A stretch of 16,182 bases of DNA from an uncultured Clostridia bacterium (GCA_946183095.1 CAMHBE010000009.1:1-16182); one strand, 5' to 3'; shown: positions 1 to 8,092, numbered from the stretch's first letter. Translations and numbers: made by a program. The notes: a model not told the origin generated them from the letters alone.

Positions 1-2
1 AC

Positions 3-30
3 TTGAAATCGTTTACAATAATAGTATATA
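3..30 (+). promoter_or_regulatory. possible SigA promoter of the GH31 gene
   Basis: TTGAAA at 3-8 and TATATA at 25-30 are separated by 16 nt, followed by an AT-rich run and an AAAGGAG ribosome binding site at 42-48. The match is weaker than other promoters here, several overlapping -10 registers are possible, and the window edge hides anything upstream. The gene could equally be internal to a longer operon. Confidence 0.35.
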
Positions 31-55
31 TTTTGCATCGTAAAGGAGCTTCATC

Positions 56-2056
56 ATGATAAGATTTACCGACGACAACGGCGCACTCGTAATGAGACTG
101 CGCGACGAGACCCTCCGCATCGAAGGGTGGGGAAATAACGCACTGCGCGTGCGCGCGACCCGCCTTCCGAAAATGCCCGCCCATGAACACGCGCTCACCG
201 AGACCGTTTCCCATAACGGAAAGGTAAGCATCGACAATGAAAAGCAGTGCGCGGAAATTGCAAACGGAAGAATAAAAGCGACCGTGAACGCAGTCGGGAT
301 ACTGTGCTTCTACCGCAACGATAAGCTCATACTCCAGGAGTATTACAGCAGCTACGGCGGCTCTATCCGTAAGCACCCTATCTGCTATAAGATAGTTTCC
401 CGCGAGTATAAGGGCAATTCCTCCGATGATTTCAGGATCACCGTGCGCTTTGAGTCCGACCCCGATGAAAAACTTTTCGGTATGGGGCAGTATCAGATGC
501 CGATACTTGATCTGAAAGGTACAGTCCTCCCGCTCGAACAGCGCAACTCACAGGTAACGATACCGTTCGTTGTCTCCGACAGGGGATACGGTATGCTGTG
601 GAACAACCCCGCTACCGGTGAAGCCGCGTTCGGTACGAACATCACAAAGTGGATATCCACCGAATCCGATATGATCGACTACTGGATAACAGCCGACGAG
701 AATCCCGCAAAGATCGTTGAGAACTATACCGAATGTGTCGGACGCGCCCCCGTGCTCAGCAAGAATTACCTCGGTCTGTGGCAGTGCAAGCTGCGTTACC
801 GTACACCCGACGAGGTGCTCGAAGTTGCAAGAAAATACAAGGAGCTCGGCATACACCTCGATGTTATCGTTATCGACTTCTTCCACTGGCCTTATCAGGG
901 CGACTGGAAGTTCGACGAGAAGTATTGGGCAAAGGATAAAGTCAAGGCTATGGTCGATGAGATACACGGCATGGGCACAAAGATAATGGTGTCCGTATGG
1001 CCGTCCGTTGACAAGCGCAGCGAGAACTACTACCCTATGGAGCAGATGGGGCTTATAAGCTCCACCGATATCGGCTCATTGCAGACATACGACTATCAGG
1101 GAGACTGCGGCACCGTCGATTTCTTCAACCCGGATGCGCAGAAGTACGTCTGGGACTGCTGCAAGAAGAATTACCGCGATCTCGGTATAGACCTGTTCTG
1201 GCTCGATAACTCCGAACCCGACAGCGTTTGCTATGATTTCGAGAATTTCCGCTATTACAGCGGACGCGGCTCAAAGGTGAGCTGCGAGTACCCGAAAATG
1301 TACCTCAAAGCGTTCTATGACGGACTTACCGCCGAGGGTGAGGAAGACTTCGTCAGCCTTATCCGTTCCGCTTGGGTAGGTTCGCAGAAGTACCGCGGTC
1401 TTGTGTGGACGGGCGATATCCAGTCGAATTTCGAGTCCTTCAGGGATCAGGTCATCGCAGGACAGAATATGGGTCTTGCGGGAATCCCGTGGTGGACTAC
1501 CGATATCGGCGGCTTTATGACCGACGACTATAAGGATCCCGACTTCGTGGAACTGCTGATACGCTGGTATCAGTACGGCGTGTTCTGCCCGATACTGCGT
1601 ATGCACGGCGACAGAGGTCCGAACTACGATATACCCGCGCTGGATGACCGCGATTTCGGCGGCGGATATCTCTACACCGGTCATCCGAACGAGATATGGA
1701 GCTACGGCGACGAGTGCTTCAATATCATGAAGAAGTACCTCGGCGTGCGCGAATCCCTCAAGGACTATATCGAGGGTCTGATGCAGGAAACTTCAAAGAC
1801 AGGCGCGCCGCTCATCCGCACGATGTTCTATGAGTTCCCCGAAGATAAGCAGTGCTGGGAGCTTCCCGAACAGTATATGTTCGGTTCGGATTACCTCGTA
1901 GCGCCGATACTCGAACTCGGTGCCCGTGAGCGCACACTCTACCTGCCTGCCGGCAAGTGGGAGAGCATCGAGGACAAGAAGACCTACGAAGGCGGTCAGT
2001 TCGTAACAGTTCCCGCGCCCCTCGACGTTATACCCGTTTTCAAAAAGATCGGCTGA
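56..2056 (+). CDS. Glycoside hydrolase family 31 alpha-glycosidase (alpha-glucosidase or alpha-xylosidase)
   Basis: Retaining exo-alpha-glycosidase of family GH31, 666 aa, expected to release glucose or xylose from the non-reducing ends of oligosaccharides. An N-terminal beta-sandwich (about residues 1-230) precedes a TIM barrel carrying the family landmarks: VIDFFHWP with D274 of the -1 subsite, the nucleophile D384 in WLDNSEPD, the acid/base D454 in WTGD, and RMHGDRGP with R515 and H517. The C-terminal beta domain ends near residue 666. There is no signal peptide, so the enzyme is probably cytoplasmic and acts on imported oligosaccharides. The ATG is preceded by AAAGGAG at a spacing of 7 nt. 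No transporter or other glycosidase is in the window. The family is certain; substrate choice between alpha-glucosides and alpha-xylosides cannot be settled from motifs. No clear terminator follows; the next promoter starts 23 nt after the stop. Confidence 0.93.
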   Translation: MIRFTDDNGALVMRLRDETLRIEGWGNNALRVRATRLPKMPAHEHALTETVSHNGKVSIDNEKQCAEIANGRIKATVNAVGILCFYRNDKLILQEYYSSYGGSIRKHPICYKIVSREYKGNSSDDFRITVRFESDPDEKLFGMGQYQMPILDLKGTVLPLEQRNSQVTIPFVVSDRGYGMLWNNPATGEAAFGTNITKWISTESDMIDYWITADENPAKIVENYTECVGRAPVLSKNYLGLWQCKLRYRTPDEVLEVARKYKELGIHLDVIVIDFFHWPYQGDWKFDEKYWAKDKVKAMVDEIHGMGTKIMVSVWPSVDKRSENYYPMEQMGLISSTDIGSLQTYDYQGDCGTVDFFNPDAQKYVWDCCKKNYRDLGIDLFWLDNSEPDSVCYDFENFRYYSGRGSKVSCEYPKMYLKAFYDGLTAEGEEDFVSLIRSAWVGSQKYRGLVWTGDIQSNFESFRDQVIAGQNMGLAGIPWWTTDIGGFMTDDYKDPDFVELLIRWYQYGVFCPILRMHGDRGPNYDIPALDDRDFGGGYLYTGHPNEIWSYGDECFNIMKKYLGVRESLKDYIEGLMQETSKTGAPLIRTMFYEFPEDKQCWELPEQYMFGSDYLVAPILELGARERTLYLPAGKWESIEDKKTYEGGQFVTVPAPLDVIPVFKKIG

Positions 2057-2078
2057 GATACGGTGAAGCCCGCAACGG

Positions 2079-2107
2079 TTGACAATTCACGAAAAATGTG
2101 GTATAAT
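2079..2107 (+). promoter_or_regulatory. Perfect-consensus SigA promoter with extended -10
   Basis: TTGACA at 2079-2084, a 17-nt spacer and TATAAT at 2102-2107 match the vegetative consensus at all twelve positions. TGTG at 2097-2100 adds the Gram-positive TRTG extension. The predicted start is A2114. It drives the 73-aa gene and should be very strong unless an activity at the leader restrains it. Confidence 0.9.
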
Positions 2108-2116
2108 TGACACATC

Positions 2117-2133
2117 GTCTGCGGAATGCAGAC
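2117..2133 (+). promoter_or_regulatory. 5'-terminal stem-loop or operator-like inverted repeat in the leader of the 73-aa gene
   Basis: GTCTGC (2117-2122) and GCAGAC (2128-2133) form a perfect 6-bp stem with a GGAAT loop, beginning about +4 of the predicted transcript. It could protect the mRNA 5' end, or as DNA could be a repressor site just downstream of the start. No U-run follows, so it is not a terminator. Confidence 0.6.
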
Positions 2134-2161
2134 ATAATGTGTTATAAAGGAGCAGATAAAA

Positions 2162-2383
2162 ATGGATATCAAAGCAAAGATCGACGAAGTAGTAAGCAAA
2201 GTGCAGAGCGACCCCTCTATCGCCGAGGAATTCAAGACCAACCCCGTTGGCGCGGTAGAGAAGATCATCGGTGTTGACCTGCCGGATGATGTTATCAACA
2301 ACGTTATCACAGGCGTAAAGGCTAAGATCGGCGCAAGCAATATAGCGGGTGCTCTCGGCGGACTTTTCGGCGGCAACAAGTAA
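2162..2383 (+). CDS. Small conserved-looking protein of unknown function (73 aa), NHLP-leader-like middle section
   Basis: I cannot assign a function. The 73-aa product has an acidic/lysine-rich helical N-terminus (1-26), then NPVGAVEK and the segment IGVDLPDD (36-43), a second helix (about 44-56), and a Gly-rich tail ASNIAGALGGLFGGNK (58-73) with GG at 66-67 and 70-71. The DP...NP...GVDLPDD arrangement recalls leader peptides of the nitrile-hydratase/Nif11-like precursor families (resemblance judged by eye). The tail, however, has no Cys and only one Ser, and no maturation enzyme or peptidase-transporter is nearby. It is a monocistronic unit: perfect promoter, 5' hairpin, AAAGGAG at 2146-2152 with 9-nt spacing, and a 12-bp terminator. 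The signals make it a real, probably highly expressed gene. Alternative: a small structural or regulatory helical protein. Confidence 0.85.
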   Translation: MDIKAKIDEVVSKVQSDPSIAEEFKTNPVGAVEKIIGVDLPDDVINNVITGVKAKIGASNIAGALGGLFGGNK

Positions 2384-2398
2384 GGATAACAAAAACGT

Positions 2399-2435
2399 GA
2401 CCGTACTTCCGGTTTTAGGAGGTACGGTCTTTTTT
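2399..2435. terminator. Strong bidirectional intrinsic terminator between the 73-aa gene and prmC
   Basis: Arms 2399-2410 and 2418-2429 form a 12-bp stem (one G-T wobble) with a 7-nt loop, followed by TTTTTT at 2430-2435. On the minus strand an A-run at 2391-2395 supplies a U-tract three bases after the stem, so it can also end the prmC transcript; the prmC stop codon overlaps the plus-strand U-tract. Confidence 0.92.
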
Positions 2436-3240
2436 ATTGTCGTTCTCCGACAACTACCCGACCTATGCCGGCATAGTCCGTTATCGTTTCGGGCGAAAGT
2501 CCCGCATCACGCATTATCCCGGAAACGGCTTCGCTCTGCGAATCACCGGTCTCGGCAGCGAAAAAGCCGCCGTGAGCGATACGTCCCGCCCATGCGGGTA
2601 TCATCCTGCGGTAAAAGTCAAGTCCGTCCTCACCGCCGTAGAGCGCTGTTTCCGGTTCGTGACGCACTTCCCGCATAAGTGTGCGCATCTCCTCGCCCGT
2701 AAGGTAGGGGGGATTTGAAAATACCGCGTCGAACGTGACTCCGGGGAACAGCGTCCCGTCAAGCGCGTCCGCCCTGACTGCTTCCACGTCCGCACCGTTC
2801 AGCTCTATATTGCGTGTGAGGTATGAGAACGCTTCTTCGTGCAGCTCCACTGCGCGGCATTTTGCCCCGGTGCGGAGCGCAATGCTGACGGGGATGCAGC
2901 CGCTGCCGCTGCACAGGTCGATAACGGTGCTGCCGCCGCTGAGCCTTTTTACCGCGATATCCACCAGCAGTTCGGTCTCGGGGCGCGGTATCAGCACACC
3001 CTTGCCGACATAGAACGGATAGCCGTAAAATTCCCACTTCCCGAAGATATATTGCAGCGGCTCGCCGTTCACGCGCCTGCGCAGGGCTTCTTCTATGGCA
3101 GTTTCCGCTTCGCCCGTGACACTGCCGCCGAACAGTGCTCCGTCACCCGCGTATTCCCGCAGCATTTCCCTTGCCTCAAAATCGGGATCAAAGACCCCCG
3201 CCGCGGCGAGGGTCTTTCTTATTTCGGCAAAGCTTACCAC
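2434..3240 (-). CDS. prmC: Peptide chain release factor N5-glutamine methyltransferase
   Basis: Methylates the glutamine of the GGQ motif of release factors RF1/RF2 using S-adenosylmethionine, which improves translation termination. The 268-aa protein shows a short N-terminal helical domain (1-75), then a Rossmann methyltransferase domain with IPRPETE (84-90), the SAM-binding DLCSGSG (108-114) and the diagnostic NPPY (176-179) that grips the substrate glutamine. Length fits the family. The start is GTG at 3240-3238, chosen because the frame begins there with the usual N-terminus, AAGGAGAG lies upstream, and the codon overlaps the stop of the preceding gene by 7 nt, implying translational coupling. 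Last gene of the DUF1385-prmC operon; prfA, often the next gene in Clostridia, is not here. Confidence 0.95.
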   Translation of the reverse strand: MVSFAEIRKTLAAAGVFDPDFEAREMLREYAGDGALFGGSVTGEAETAIEEALRRRVNGEPLQYIFGKWEFYGYPFYVGKGVLIPRPETELLVDIAVKRLSGGSTVIDLCSGSGCIPVSIALRTGAKCRAVELHEEAFSYLTRNIELNGADVEAVRADALDGTLFPGVTFDAVFSNPPYLTGEEMRTLMREVRHEPETALYGGEDGLDFYRRMIPAWAGRIAHGGFFAAETGDSQSEAVSGIMRDAGLSPETITDYAGIGRVVVGERQ

Positions 3241-4232
3241 TTGTCGCTCTCCTTATCATCGGGGATGACCGCTTTCATAGCGGCTATCGCGCACTCTATC
3301 TCCGACGCGTCCGGCTCTTTGGTGGTAAGGCGCTGGAGCCACAGACCGGGAGCGGAAATGATGTGGGTGAGCACATTGTCATATCTGCCCGCGAGACGTA
3401 TTATCTCATAGGAGACGCTGACTATGACCGGCAGCAGCAGTATCTTGCACGACACGCGGAGTATCATCGCAAGCCCTTCGGATGCCGCGAACGTATCTAT
3501 GAAAAACTGGTTGGTTATGGGAACTATCGAGTATATCAGTATGCTTATCAGCAGCACAAGGAAGATGAAGCTTGTCCCGCAGCGGGGATGAAAGCGTATC
3601 TGCGGCTTGATGTTATCGACCGTCAGCTCCAGCCCGTGCTCATAGCAGGCGATGGTCTTGTGTTCCGCGCCGTGGTATTCGTATGTGCGGCGTATGGCTT
3701 CGGTCTTTGAAACGAGCCACATATAGGTTATGAATATCGCTATCTTCAGCACTCCCTCGAACAGCGACTGCCACGGGGAGATGTCGGCGTTGTCGCCCAC
3801 TATCAGTCTGAGCAGCATGAACAGCCACGTCGGCACGAATACGAACAGCACAATGGCGAGCGCGATACCGAGCACCATTGATATACTCATGATGATGCCC
3901 ATTATCTTGTCGCCGAACTTTTCATCCAGCCACTTCTCGAACCTGCTCATTTCTTCTTCTTCGCCGTCTTCGTCCGCCATGCCCGAAAGCTCCGCGGAAC
4001 GGGAGAGGTAGTGATAACCGTCGCCGAGCTGACCGACGAAGTTGAATATCCCGCGGATGAACGGGGCTTTGTTATACCACTTGCGCTGTTTGTTCTCTTT
4101 TTCTTCAATGACGATATTGCCCTCTTTTGTGCGGACCGCCATTGCGGTCTTTTCGGGACCTTTCATCATGATGCCCTCTATAAGCGCCTGACCGCCTATC
4201 GTAGTGCGGTGTATTTTTTCTTTATCTGCCAT
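3234..4232 (-). CDS. yqhQ: DUF1385 (YqhQ-family) multi-pass membrane protein
   Basis: A 332-aa member of the YqhQ/DUF1385 family, whose biochemical role is not established to my knowledge. The N-terminus has the family hallmark IGGQALIEGIMMKGP (12-26). An acidic stretch (87-94) precedes predicted membrane segments near 111-145, 158-176, 221-241 and 256-280. Conserved polar motifs sit between them: YHGAEHK (186-192) and FHPRCGTSF (214-222), which together present His, Glu and Cys residues suitable for metal binding at a membrane face (inference). ATG at 4232 has AAGGAG six nt upstream. It is the first gene of the operon under a perfect-consensus promoter and overlaps prmC by 7 nt. The pairing with prmC is recurrent in Clostridia. 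Confidence is high for the family, low for any function. Confidence 0.9.
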   Translation of the reverse strand: MADKEKIHRTTIGGQALIEGIMMKGPEKTAMAVRTKEGNIVIEEKENKQRKWYNKAPFIRGIFNFVGQLGDGYHYLSRSAELSGMADEDGEEEEMSRFEKWLDEKFGDKIMGIIMSISMVLGIALAIVLFVFVPTWLFMLLRLIVGDNADISPWQSLFEGVLKIAIFITYMWLVSKTEAIRRTYEYHGAEHKTIACYEHGLELTVDNIKPQIRFHPRCGTSFIFLVLLISILIYSIVPITNQFFIDTFAASEGLAMILRVSCKILLLPVIVSVSYEIIRLAGRYDNVLTHIISAPGLWLQRLTTKEPDASEIECAIAAMKAVIPDDKESDKW

Positions 4233-4272
4233 GTTATCTCCTTAATTCGGTATGCCTCTGCTAATAAAGACT

Positions 4273-4301
4273 ATTATAATACATTCTGCATGATTTGTCA
4301 A
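4273..4301 (-). promoter_or_regulatory. Perfect-consensus SigA promoter of the DUF1385-prmC operon
   Basis: On the minus strand TTGACA (4301-4296), 17 nt, then TATAAT (4278-4273): a twelve-of-twelve match. Predicted start is near 4266, giving a leader of about 33 nt before the ATG. It faces away from the lipoprotein promoter at 4401-4429. Confidence 0.9.
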
Positions 4302-4400
4302 CAGCGTGAAAACATACCAAAAATCGCTCCGTAAAACGGCTCAAATATGAAAAATGTCATAATTATCCGGCAATTTTCGGAATGCTGTCACATAAATGAC

Positions 4401-4429
4401 TTGACTATTTCGCATATTTGGGGTATATT
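4401..4429 (+). promoter_or_regulatory. SigA promoter of the lipoprotein gene
   Basis: TTGACT (4401-4406), 17-nt spacer, TATATT (4424-4429). The start point should fall at about 4435-4437, on an in-frame ATG 54 nt ahead of the chosen start codon. Confidence 0.8.
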
Positions 4430-4488
4430 GTAATATGCAAACGGCAGAATATACTACAGGACAAATGAAAATGAACAGGAGAAAAGCT

Positions 4489-5349
4489 ATGAAAAAAATG
4501 AAACTTACAGGCGGCATCATCGTATCCGCACTTATGCTCGCATTGTCGGCGTGCGGCGGTCAGACAGCAGCTTCAACGAGTGATACTTCCGATACCACTG
4601 TCGGCAGCGTTACCACTGCACCTGACGACAACTCATGGAAGTCCGCCGCGACATATACTCTCGCAGACGGCTCAATAGACGAAAGCAATATCGACGTTGC
4701 GCCCGAAACGGTGGAAGCGCTCGAATACATCGGCGAAAGAGCGCCTCTGCTCAAAAATTATTATGACAAGCGCAATCTGATCCCGCTGACCTACGAGACT
4801 ACGACCACCAGAGCCGACGGTGAATATAAGTCGAACCTCTACATCAAGGACAGCCGCCACCTCGTGCAGTATGTCAAGCGCCCGGACGGCACCGAGACCA
4901 GAGTCATCTACGATCTCAACAAGGCGTATGAGCTCGATCCCGCCGCAAAGACCGCTATAACACAGAACTGCGGTGAAGGCACGATCGTTGAGACCGTAAG
5001 AGCCGCCATTATTTATCTGGAAAAGGCAGAAGCGGAGCAGTTCAGCTACGATACAGCTCCAGAGACATACGAAGGAACGGAGTACAACTGCGTTACCATG
5101 ACAAAAAATGGCGAGGAAGGCTATGTCAAGTATTATTTTGACAAGAACAGCGCCGATCTGAAATATATCGTCACCCCCGCCGAGACTACGCGCATAGACA
5201 GGTTCGAGACAGCATTCACCGATGATGACCTGTTCGTTGTGCCGTCGGATTATAAGCAGATCCCGATCAGCGAGGTCGTCGGTGACATCGGTTCCGAGGT
5301 ACAGTCGCAGATAGCCGAGAGCAAGGCACAAGAAGCCGCAGCAGAATGA
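4489..5349 (+). CDS. Secreted lipoprotein of unknown function
   Basis: A 286-aa lipoprotein precursor. The N-terminus has MKKMK, a hydrophobic stretch and a lipobox LSAC with the modified Cys at residue 22, so the mature protein should be anchored on the outer face of the cytoplasmic membrane. A Ser/Thr/Asp-rich linker (about 23-55) follows, then a domain of alternating beta strands (for example NLYIKDSRHLVQYV and VKYYFDKNSADLKYIV) ending in DDLFVVPSDYKQIP. This layout suggests a LolA/LppX-like half-barrel, by inference only; no catalytic motif is visible. The tail is rich in Ala, Glu and Gln. I chose ATG 4489 because AGGAG at 4477-4481 lies 7 nt upstream and the signal peptide then has normal length; the in-frame ATG at 4435 sits at the predicted transcription start. 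Monocistronic, with a terminator shared with alaS. Confidence 0.85.
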   Translation: MKKMKLTGGIIVSALMLALSACGGQTAASTSDTSDTTVGSVTTAPDDNSWKSAATYTLADGSIDESNIDVAPETVEALEYIGERAPLLKNYYDKRNLIPLTYETTTTRADGEYKSNLYIKDSRHLVQYVKRPDGTETRVIYDLNKAYELDPAAKTAITQNCGEGTIVETVRAAIIYLEKAEAEQFSYDTAPETYEGTEYNCVTMTKNGEEGYVKYYFDKNSADLKYIVTPAETTRIDRFETAFTDDDLFVVPSDYKQIPISEVVGDIGSEVQSQIAESKAQEAAAE

Positions 5350-5375
5350 TAACACAGCACAGAAAAACAGCAAGA

Positions 5376-5409
5376 AGCCGCCGGGAGCGCTACTCCCGAC
5401 GGCTGTTTT
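5376..5409. terminator. Intrinsic terminator between the lipoprotein gene and alaS
   Basis: AGCCG-C-CGGGAG (5376-5387) pairs with CTCCCG-A-CGGCT (5393-5404): 11 bp with one internal C/A mismatch and a 5-nt loop, then GTTTT (5405-5409). For the convergent alaS transcript a run of five U lies about 9 nt beyond the stem, so termination in that direction is likely weaker. Confidence 0.8.
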
Positions 5410-5417
5410 ATGTGATA

Positions 5418-8045
5418 TTATTTTATCATTCCCGTGACGATGTTTTCGAGTTCGGAAAGCGCAGCCTGTATCTTGGATGTGTCCGCGATACCCGCCATTG
5501 CGCTGTCGGGCTTTCCGCCGCCCTTGCCGCCTGCGACGGCAGCTATCTGCTTGACTATCTGACCCGCGTTCGCGCCCTTTGCCACAGCTTCTTTGCTGCA
5601 AATGCACAGGAAGTTGCCCTTGCCGTCGGCATGACCCGCGAGAACCGCGATGAAGCTGTCGTACTTCGATTTTATATCGTCGCCTGCCTTGCGGAGATCG
5701 TCGCCCACGGTGCCTTCGAGCACTGCCGAGAACACCTTGATGCCGCCGATATCCTTAGCATTCGCGGTGAGGTCGCCCATTGCCGCGGAGGATATCTGTC
5801 TCTGGAGCTTATCTATCGTCTTCTTTGCGTCCGAAAGTTCTGCGGTAACTGCCTCACAGCGCTGTACAAGAGCGTTCGGGTTCGGAACTTTCAGGACTTC
5901 CGCCGCGTCCGCAATGGTCTTCTTCGCGTTTGCAAGGGCTTCGAGAACTCCGTAGCCGGTGGTGGATTCGATACGTCTCACGCCCGATGCTACCGACGAT
6001 TCGGATATTATCTTGAACAAGCCTATCTTAGATGTGTTGTCAACGTGGGTACCGCCGCAGAACTCCGTCGAGAAGCCGTCGTCGGTGCTGACAACGCGCA
6101 CGATGTCGCCGTATTTCTCGCCGAACAGCGCCATTGCGCCCTTCTTGCGCGCTTCCTCAATGGGAAGTTCCTCCGTCGTAACTGTGATACCCGCGAGTAT
6201 CTCGTCATTGACCTTCTGCTCGACTTTTGCTATCTCTTCGGGTGTCATTGCGCTGAAATGCGAGAAGTCGAAACGTCCGATCTTGTCGTCAACGTAAGAA
6301 CCCGCCTGATGAACGTGGTCGCCGAGGACCTCACGCAGCGCCGCCTGGAGCAGATGCACGGAGGTGTGGTTGCGCTTTATCGCCGCTCTGCGGGCTTCAT
6401 CGACGCTTGCGGCAACGGTGTCGTTCGCGAAGAACTCGCCGCTCGTGACGGTGCAGTAGCACACGAACTGCCCGCTTGCAGCCTTCTTTGTATCAACTAC
6501 GGTCATTACGCTGTCGCCGGCGGTGATAGTTCCCGTATCGCCTACCTGACCGCCCATTTCCGCATAGAACGGTGTCTTTTCGATGACCGCGATGACGCTG
6601 TCGCCCTCGGAGGCGCTCTGAACGCTCTCGCCGTCCTTTATCATTGCAAGGAGCTTCGTTTCGGAGGTAAGGCTCTTATATCCCACAAACTCGGTGGTGA
6701 AGCCCGATACAGCGTTCATGGAAGCCTCGTCCCAGCCGCCCTTGAATGCCTGATTTGCGCGGGCAGTCTGCTTCTGGTTAGCCATAAGCTCCTTGAAGCG
6801 CTCCTCGTCCAGCGACAAGCCTTTTTCCGCGAGTATCTCTTTCGTGAGGTCGAGCGGGAAGCCGTAGGTGTCGTGCAGCTTGAAAGCGTCGTCGCCGCTC
6901 AGTGTTTTGCTGTCACCGATGTTTGCGATAAGATCGTTCAGCAGAGCGGAGCCTTTTTCGACAGTCTTGTTGAAGCTCTCTTCTTCGGTGGCGATAACTT
7001 TCTTGATGTATTCCTTCTTTTCTTCAAGTTCGGGGTACGCGGACTTGTTCTCCTGTATCACCTGATCCACGATCTCTGTGAGAAACGGCTTTGTCATGCC
7101 GAGCAGTCTGCCGTGTCTTGCGGCACGTCTCAGAAGTCTGCGCAGAACGTAGCCGCGTCCCTCATTTGACGGACGGACGCCGTCGCCTACCATGAATGTC
7201 GATGCGCGGACATGGTCGGTGATAACGCGGATAGAAACATCGTCGCTGTGGTTCGCGCCGTAGGTCTTGCCGGTAACGTCCGCGATACGCTTGATGATAT
7301 TCTGAATGGTATCGACCTCGAACATATTGTCAACGCCCTGCATAACGCACGCCAGACGTTCAAGACCCATACCGGTGTCGATATTCTTGTTTTTGAGCTG
7401 TGTGTAATTGCCGTTGCCGTCGTTGTCGAACTGCGTGAACACGAGGTTCCATATCTCGATGATACGGTCGCATTCGCCCGCCTGCTCGAAGCTCTCGAAA
7501 GGTCCGTACTTCTCGCCGCGGTCGAAGTGTATCTCCGAACACGGACCGCAGGGACCGCTGCCGTGCTCCCAGAAGTTGTCCGCTTTGCCCAGCTTTATGA
7601 TACGGTCGCGGGGGATGCCCACCTCATCGGCCCAGATATCGCCGGCTTCGTCATCCTGCTCGTAAATGGTTATCCACAGCTTTTCCGGCTCGATCTCCAG
7701 CACTTTGGTGAGGTATTCCCACGCCCACGCAGTAGCTTCATGCTTGAAGTAATCGCCGAAGGAGAAGTTTCCGAGCATTTCGAAATATGTGCCGTGACGA
7801 GCTGTCTTGCCGACATTCTCGATATCGGGAGTGCGTATGCACTTCTGGCAGGTGGTGACACGCTTGCGCGGCGGAGTTTCAACGCCCTGGAAGAATTTTT
7901 TCAGAGGTGTCATACCCGCGTTTATGAGCAGCACGGAGTTATCGCCCTGCGGCACCAGCGGAGCGGATGCCATACGCAGATGACCCTTGCTCTCGAAGAA
8001 TTTCAGATAGCTTTCTCTTAATTCGTTAAGTCCTGTCCATTTCAT
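5418..8045 (-). CDS. alaS: Alanyl-tRNA synthetase
   Basis: Class II synthetase charging tRNA-Ala, with editing of mischarged Ser and Gly. The 875 aa match the usual full length. Visible parts in order: aminoacylation domain with the TPLKKFFQG region (46-54), FEMLGNFSFGDYFK (88-101) and GMGLERL (225-231); the editing domain with HTSVH (560-564) and CGGTH (663-667), giving the four zinc/editing-site ligands; a helical segment around 725-755 and the C-terminal C-Ala domain with GGKGGGKPD (839-847). ATG at 8045 is preceded by AAAGGTG about 10 nt away. It is the second gene after an amidohydrolase, with a 55-nt gap containing a hairpin but no promoter that I can see. No T-box leader is present. 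The gene is intact. Confidence 0.98.
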   Translation of the reverse strand: MKWTGLNELRESYLKFFESKGHLRMASAPLVPQGDNSVLLINAGMTPLKKFFQGVETPPRKRVTTCQKCIRTPDIENVGKTARHGTYFEMLGNFSFGDYFKHEATAWAWEYLTKVLEIEPEKLWITIYEQDDEAGDIWADEVGIPRDRIIKLGKADNFWEHGSGPCGPCSEIHFDRGEKYGPFESFEQAGECDRIIEIWNLVFTQFDNDGNGNYTQLKNKNIDTGMGLERLACVMQGVDNMFEVDTIQNIIKRIADVTGKTYGANHSDDVSIRVITDHVRASTFMVGDGVRPSNEGRGYVLRRLLRRAARHGRLLGMTKPFLTEIVDQVIQENKSAYPELEEKKEYIKKVIATEEESFNKTVEKGSALLNDLIANIGDSKTLSGDDAFKLHDTYGFPLDLTKEILAEKGLSLDEERFKELMANQKQTARANQAFKGGWDEASMNAVSGFTTEFVGYKSLTSETKLLAMIKDGESVQSASEGDSVIAVIEKTPFYAEMGGQVGDTGTITAGDSVMTVVDTKKAASGQFVCYCTVTSGEFFANDTVAASVDEARRAAIKRNHTSVHLLQAALREVLGDHVHQAGSYVDDKIGRFDFSHFSAMTPEEIAKVEQKVNDEILAGITVTTEELPIEEARKKGAMALFGEKYGDIVRVVSTDDGFSTEFCGGTHVDNTSKIGLFKIISESSVASGVRRIESTTGYGVLEALANAKKTIADAAEVLKVPNPNALVQRCEAVTAELSDAKKTIDKLQRQISSAAMGDLTANAKDIGGIKVFSAVLEGTVGDDLRKAGDDIKSKYDSFIAVLAGHADGKGNFLCICSKEAVAKGANAGQIVKQIAAVAGGKGGGKPDSAMAGIADTSKIQAALSELENIVTGMIK

Positions 8046-8070
8046 CTTTATTTTACACCTTTCATATAGG

Positions 8071-8092
8071 GTGCAGCGTCACACTGCTGCAC
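8071..8092 (-). other. Intercistronic stem-loop between the amidohydrolase gene and alaS
   Basis: GTGCAGC (8071-8077) and GCTGCAC (8086-8092) are a perfect 7-bp inverted repeat with an 8-nt loop. No U-run follows in the minus direction, so it is not a standard terminator. It may mark an RNA processing or stability site that sets the alaS level separately from the upstream gene. Confidence 0.5.

Noticed and set aside
2839..3710. Plus-strand open frames opposite prmC and the DUF1385 gene
   Set aside because: Shadows of two verified minus-strand genes; no start signals and no protein family resemblance.
4672..5607. A 311-codon minus-strand open frame spanning the lipoprotein gene, the terminator and the end of alaS
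   Set aside because: It crosses a strong terminator hairpin and two real genes, with no start signals or recognisable domain.
5346..7169. A 607-codon open frame on the plus strand opposite alaS
   Set aside because: It lies wholly antisense to a complete, motif-verified alaS, has low-complexity Arg/Ala/Val-rich composition with no recognisable domain, and lacks a ribosome binding site and promoter. Long antisense frames are expected from the codon bias.
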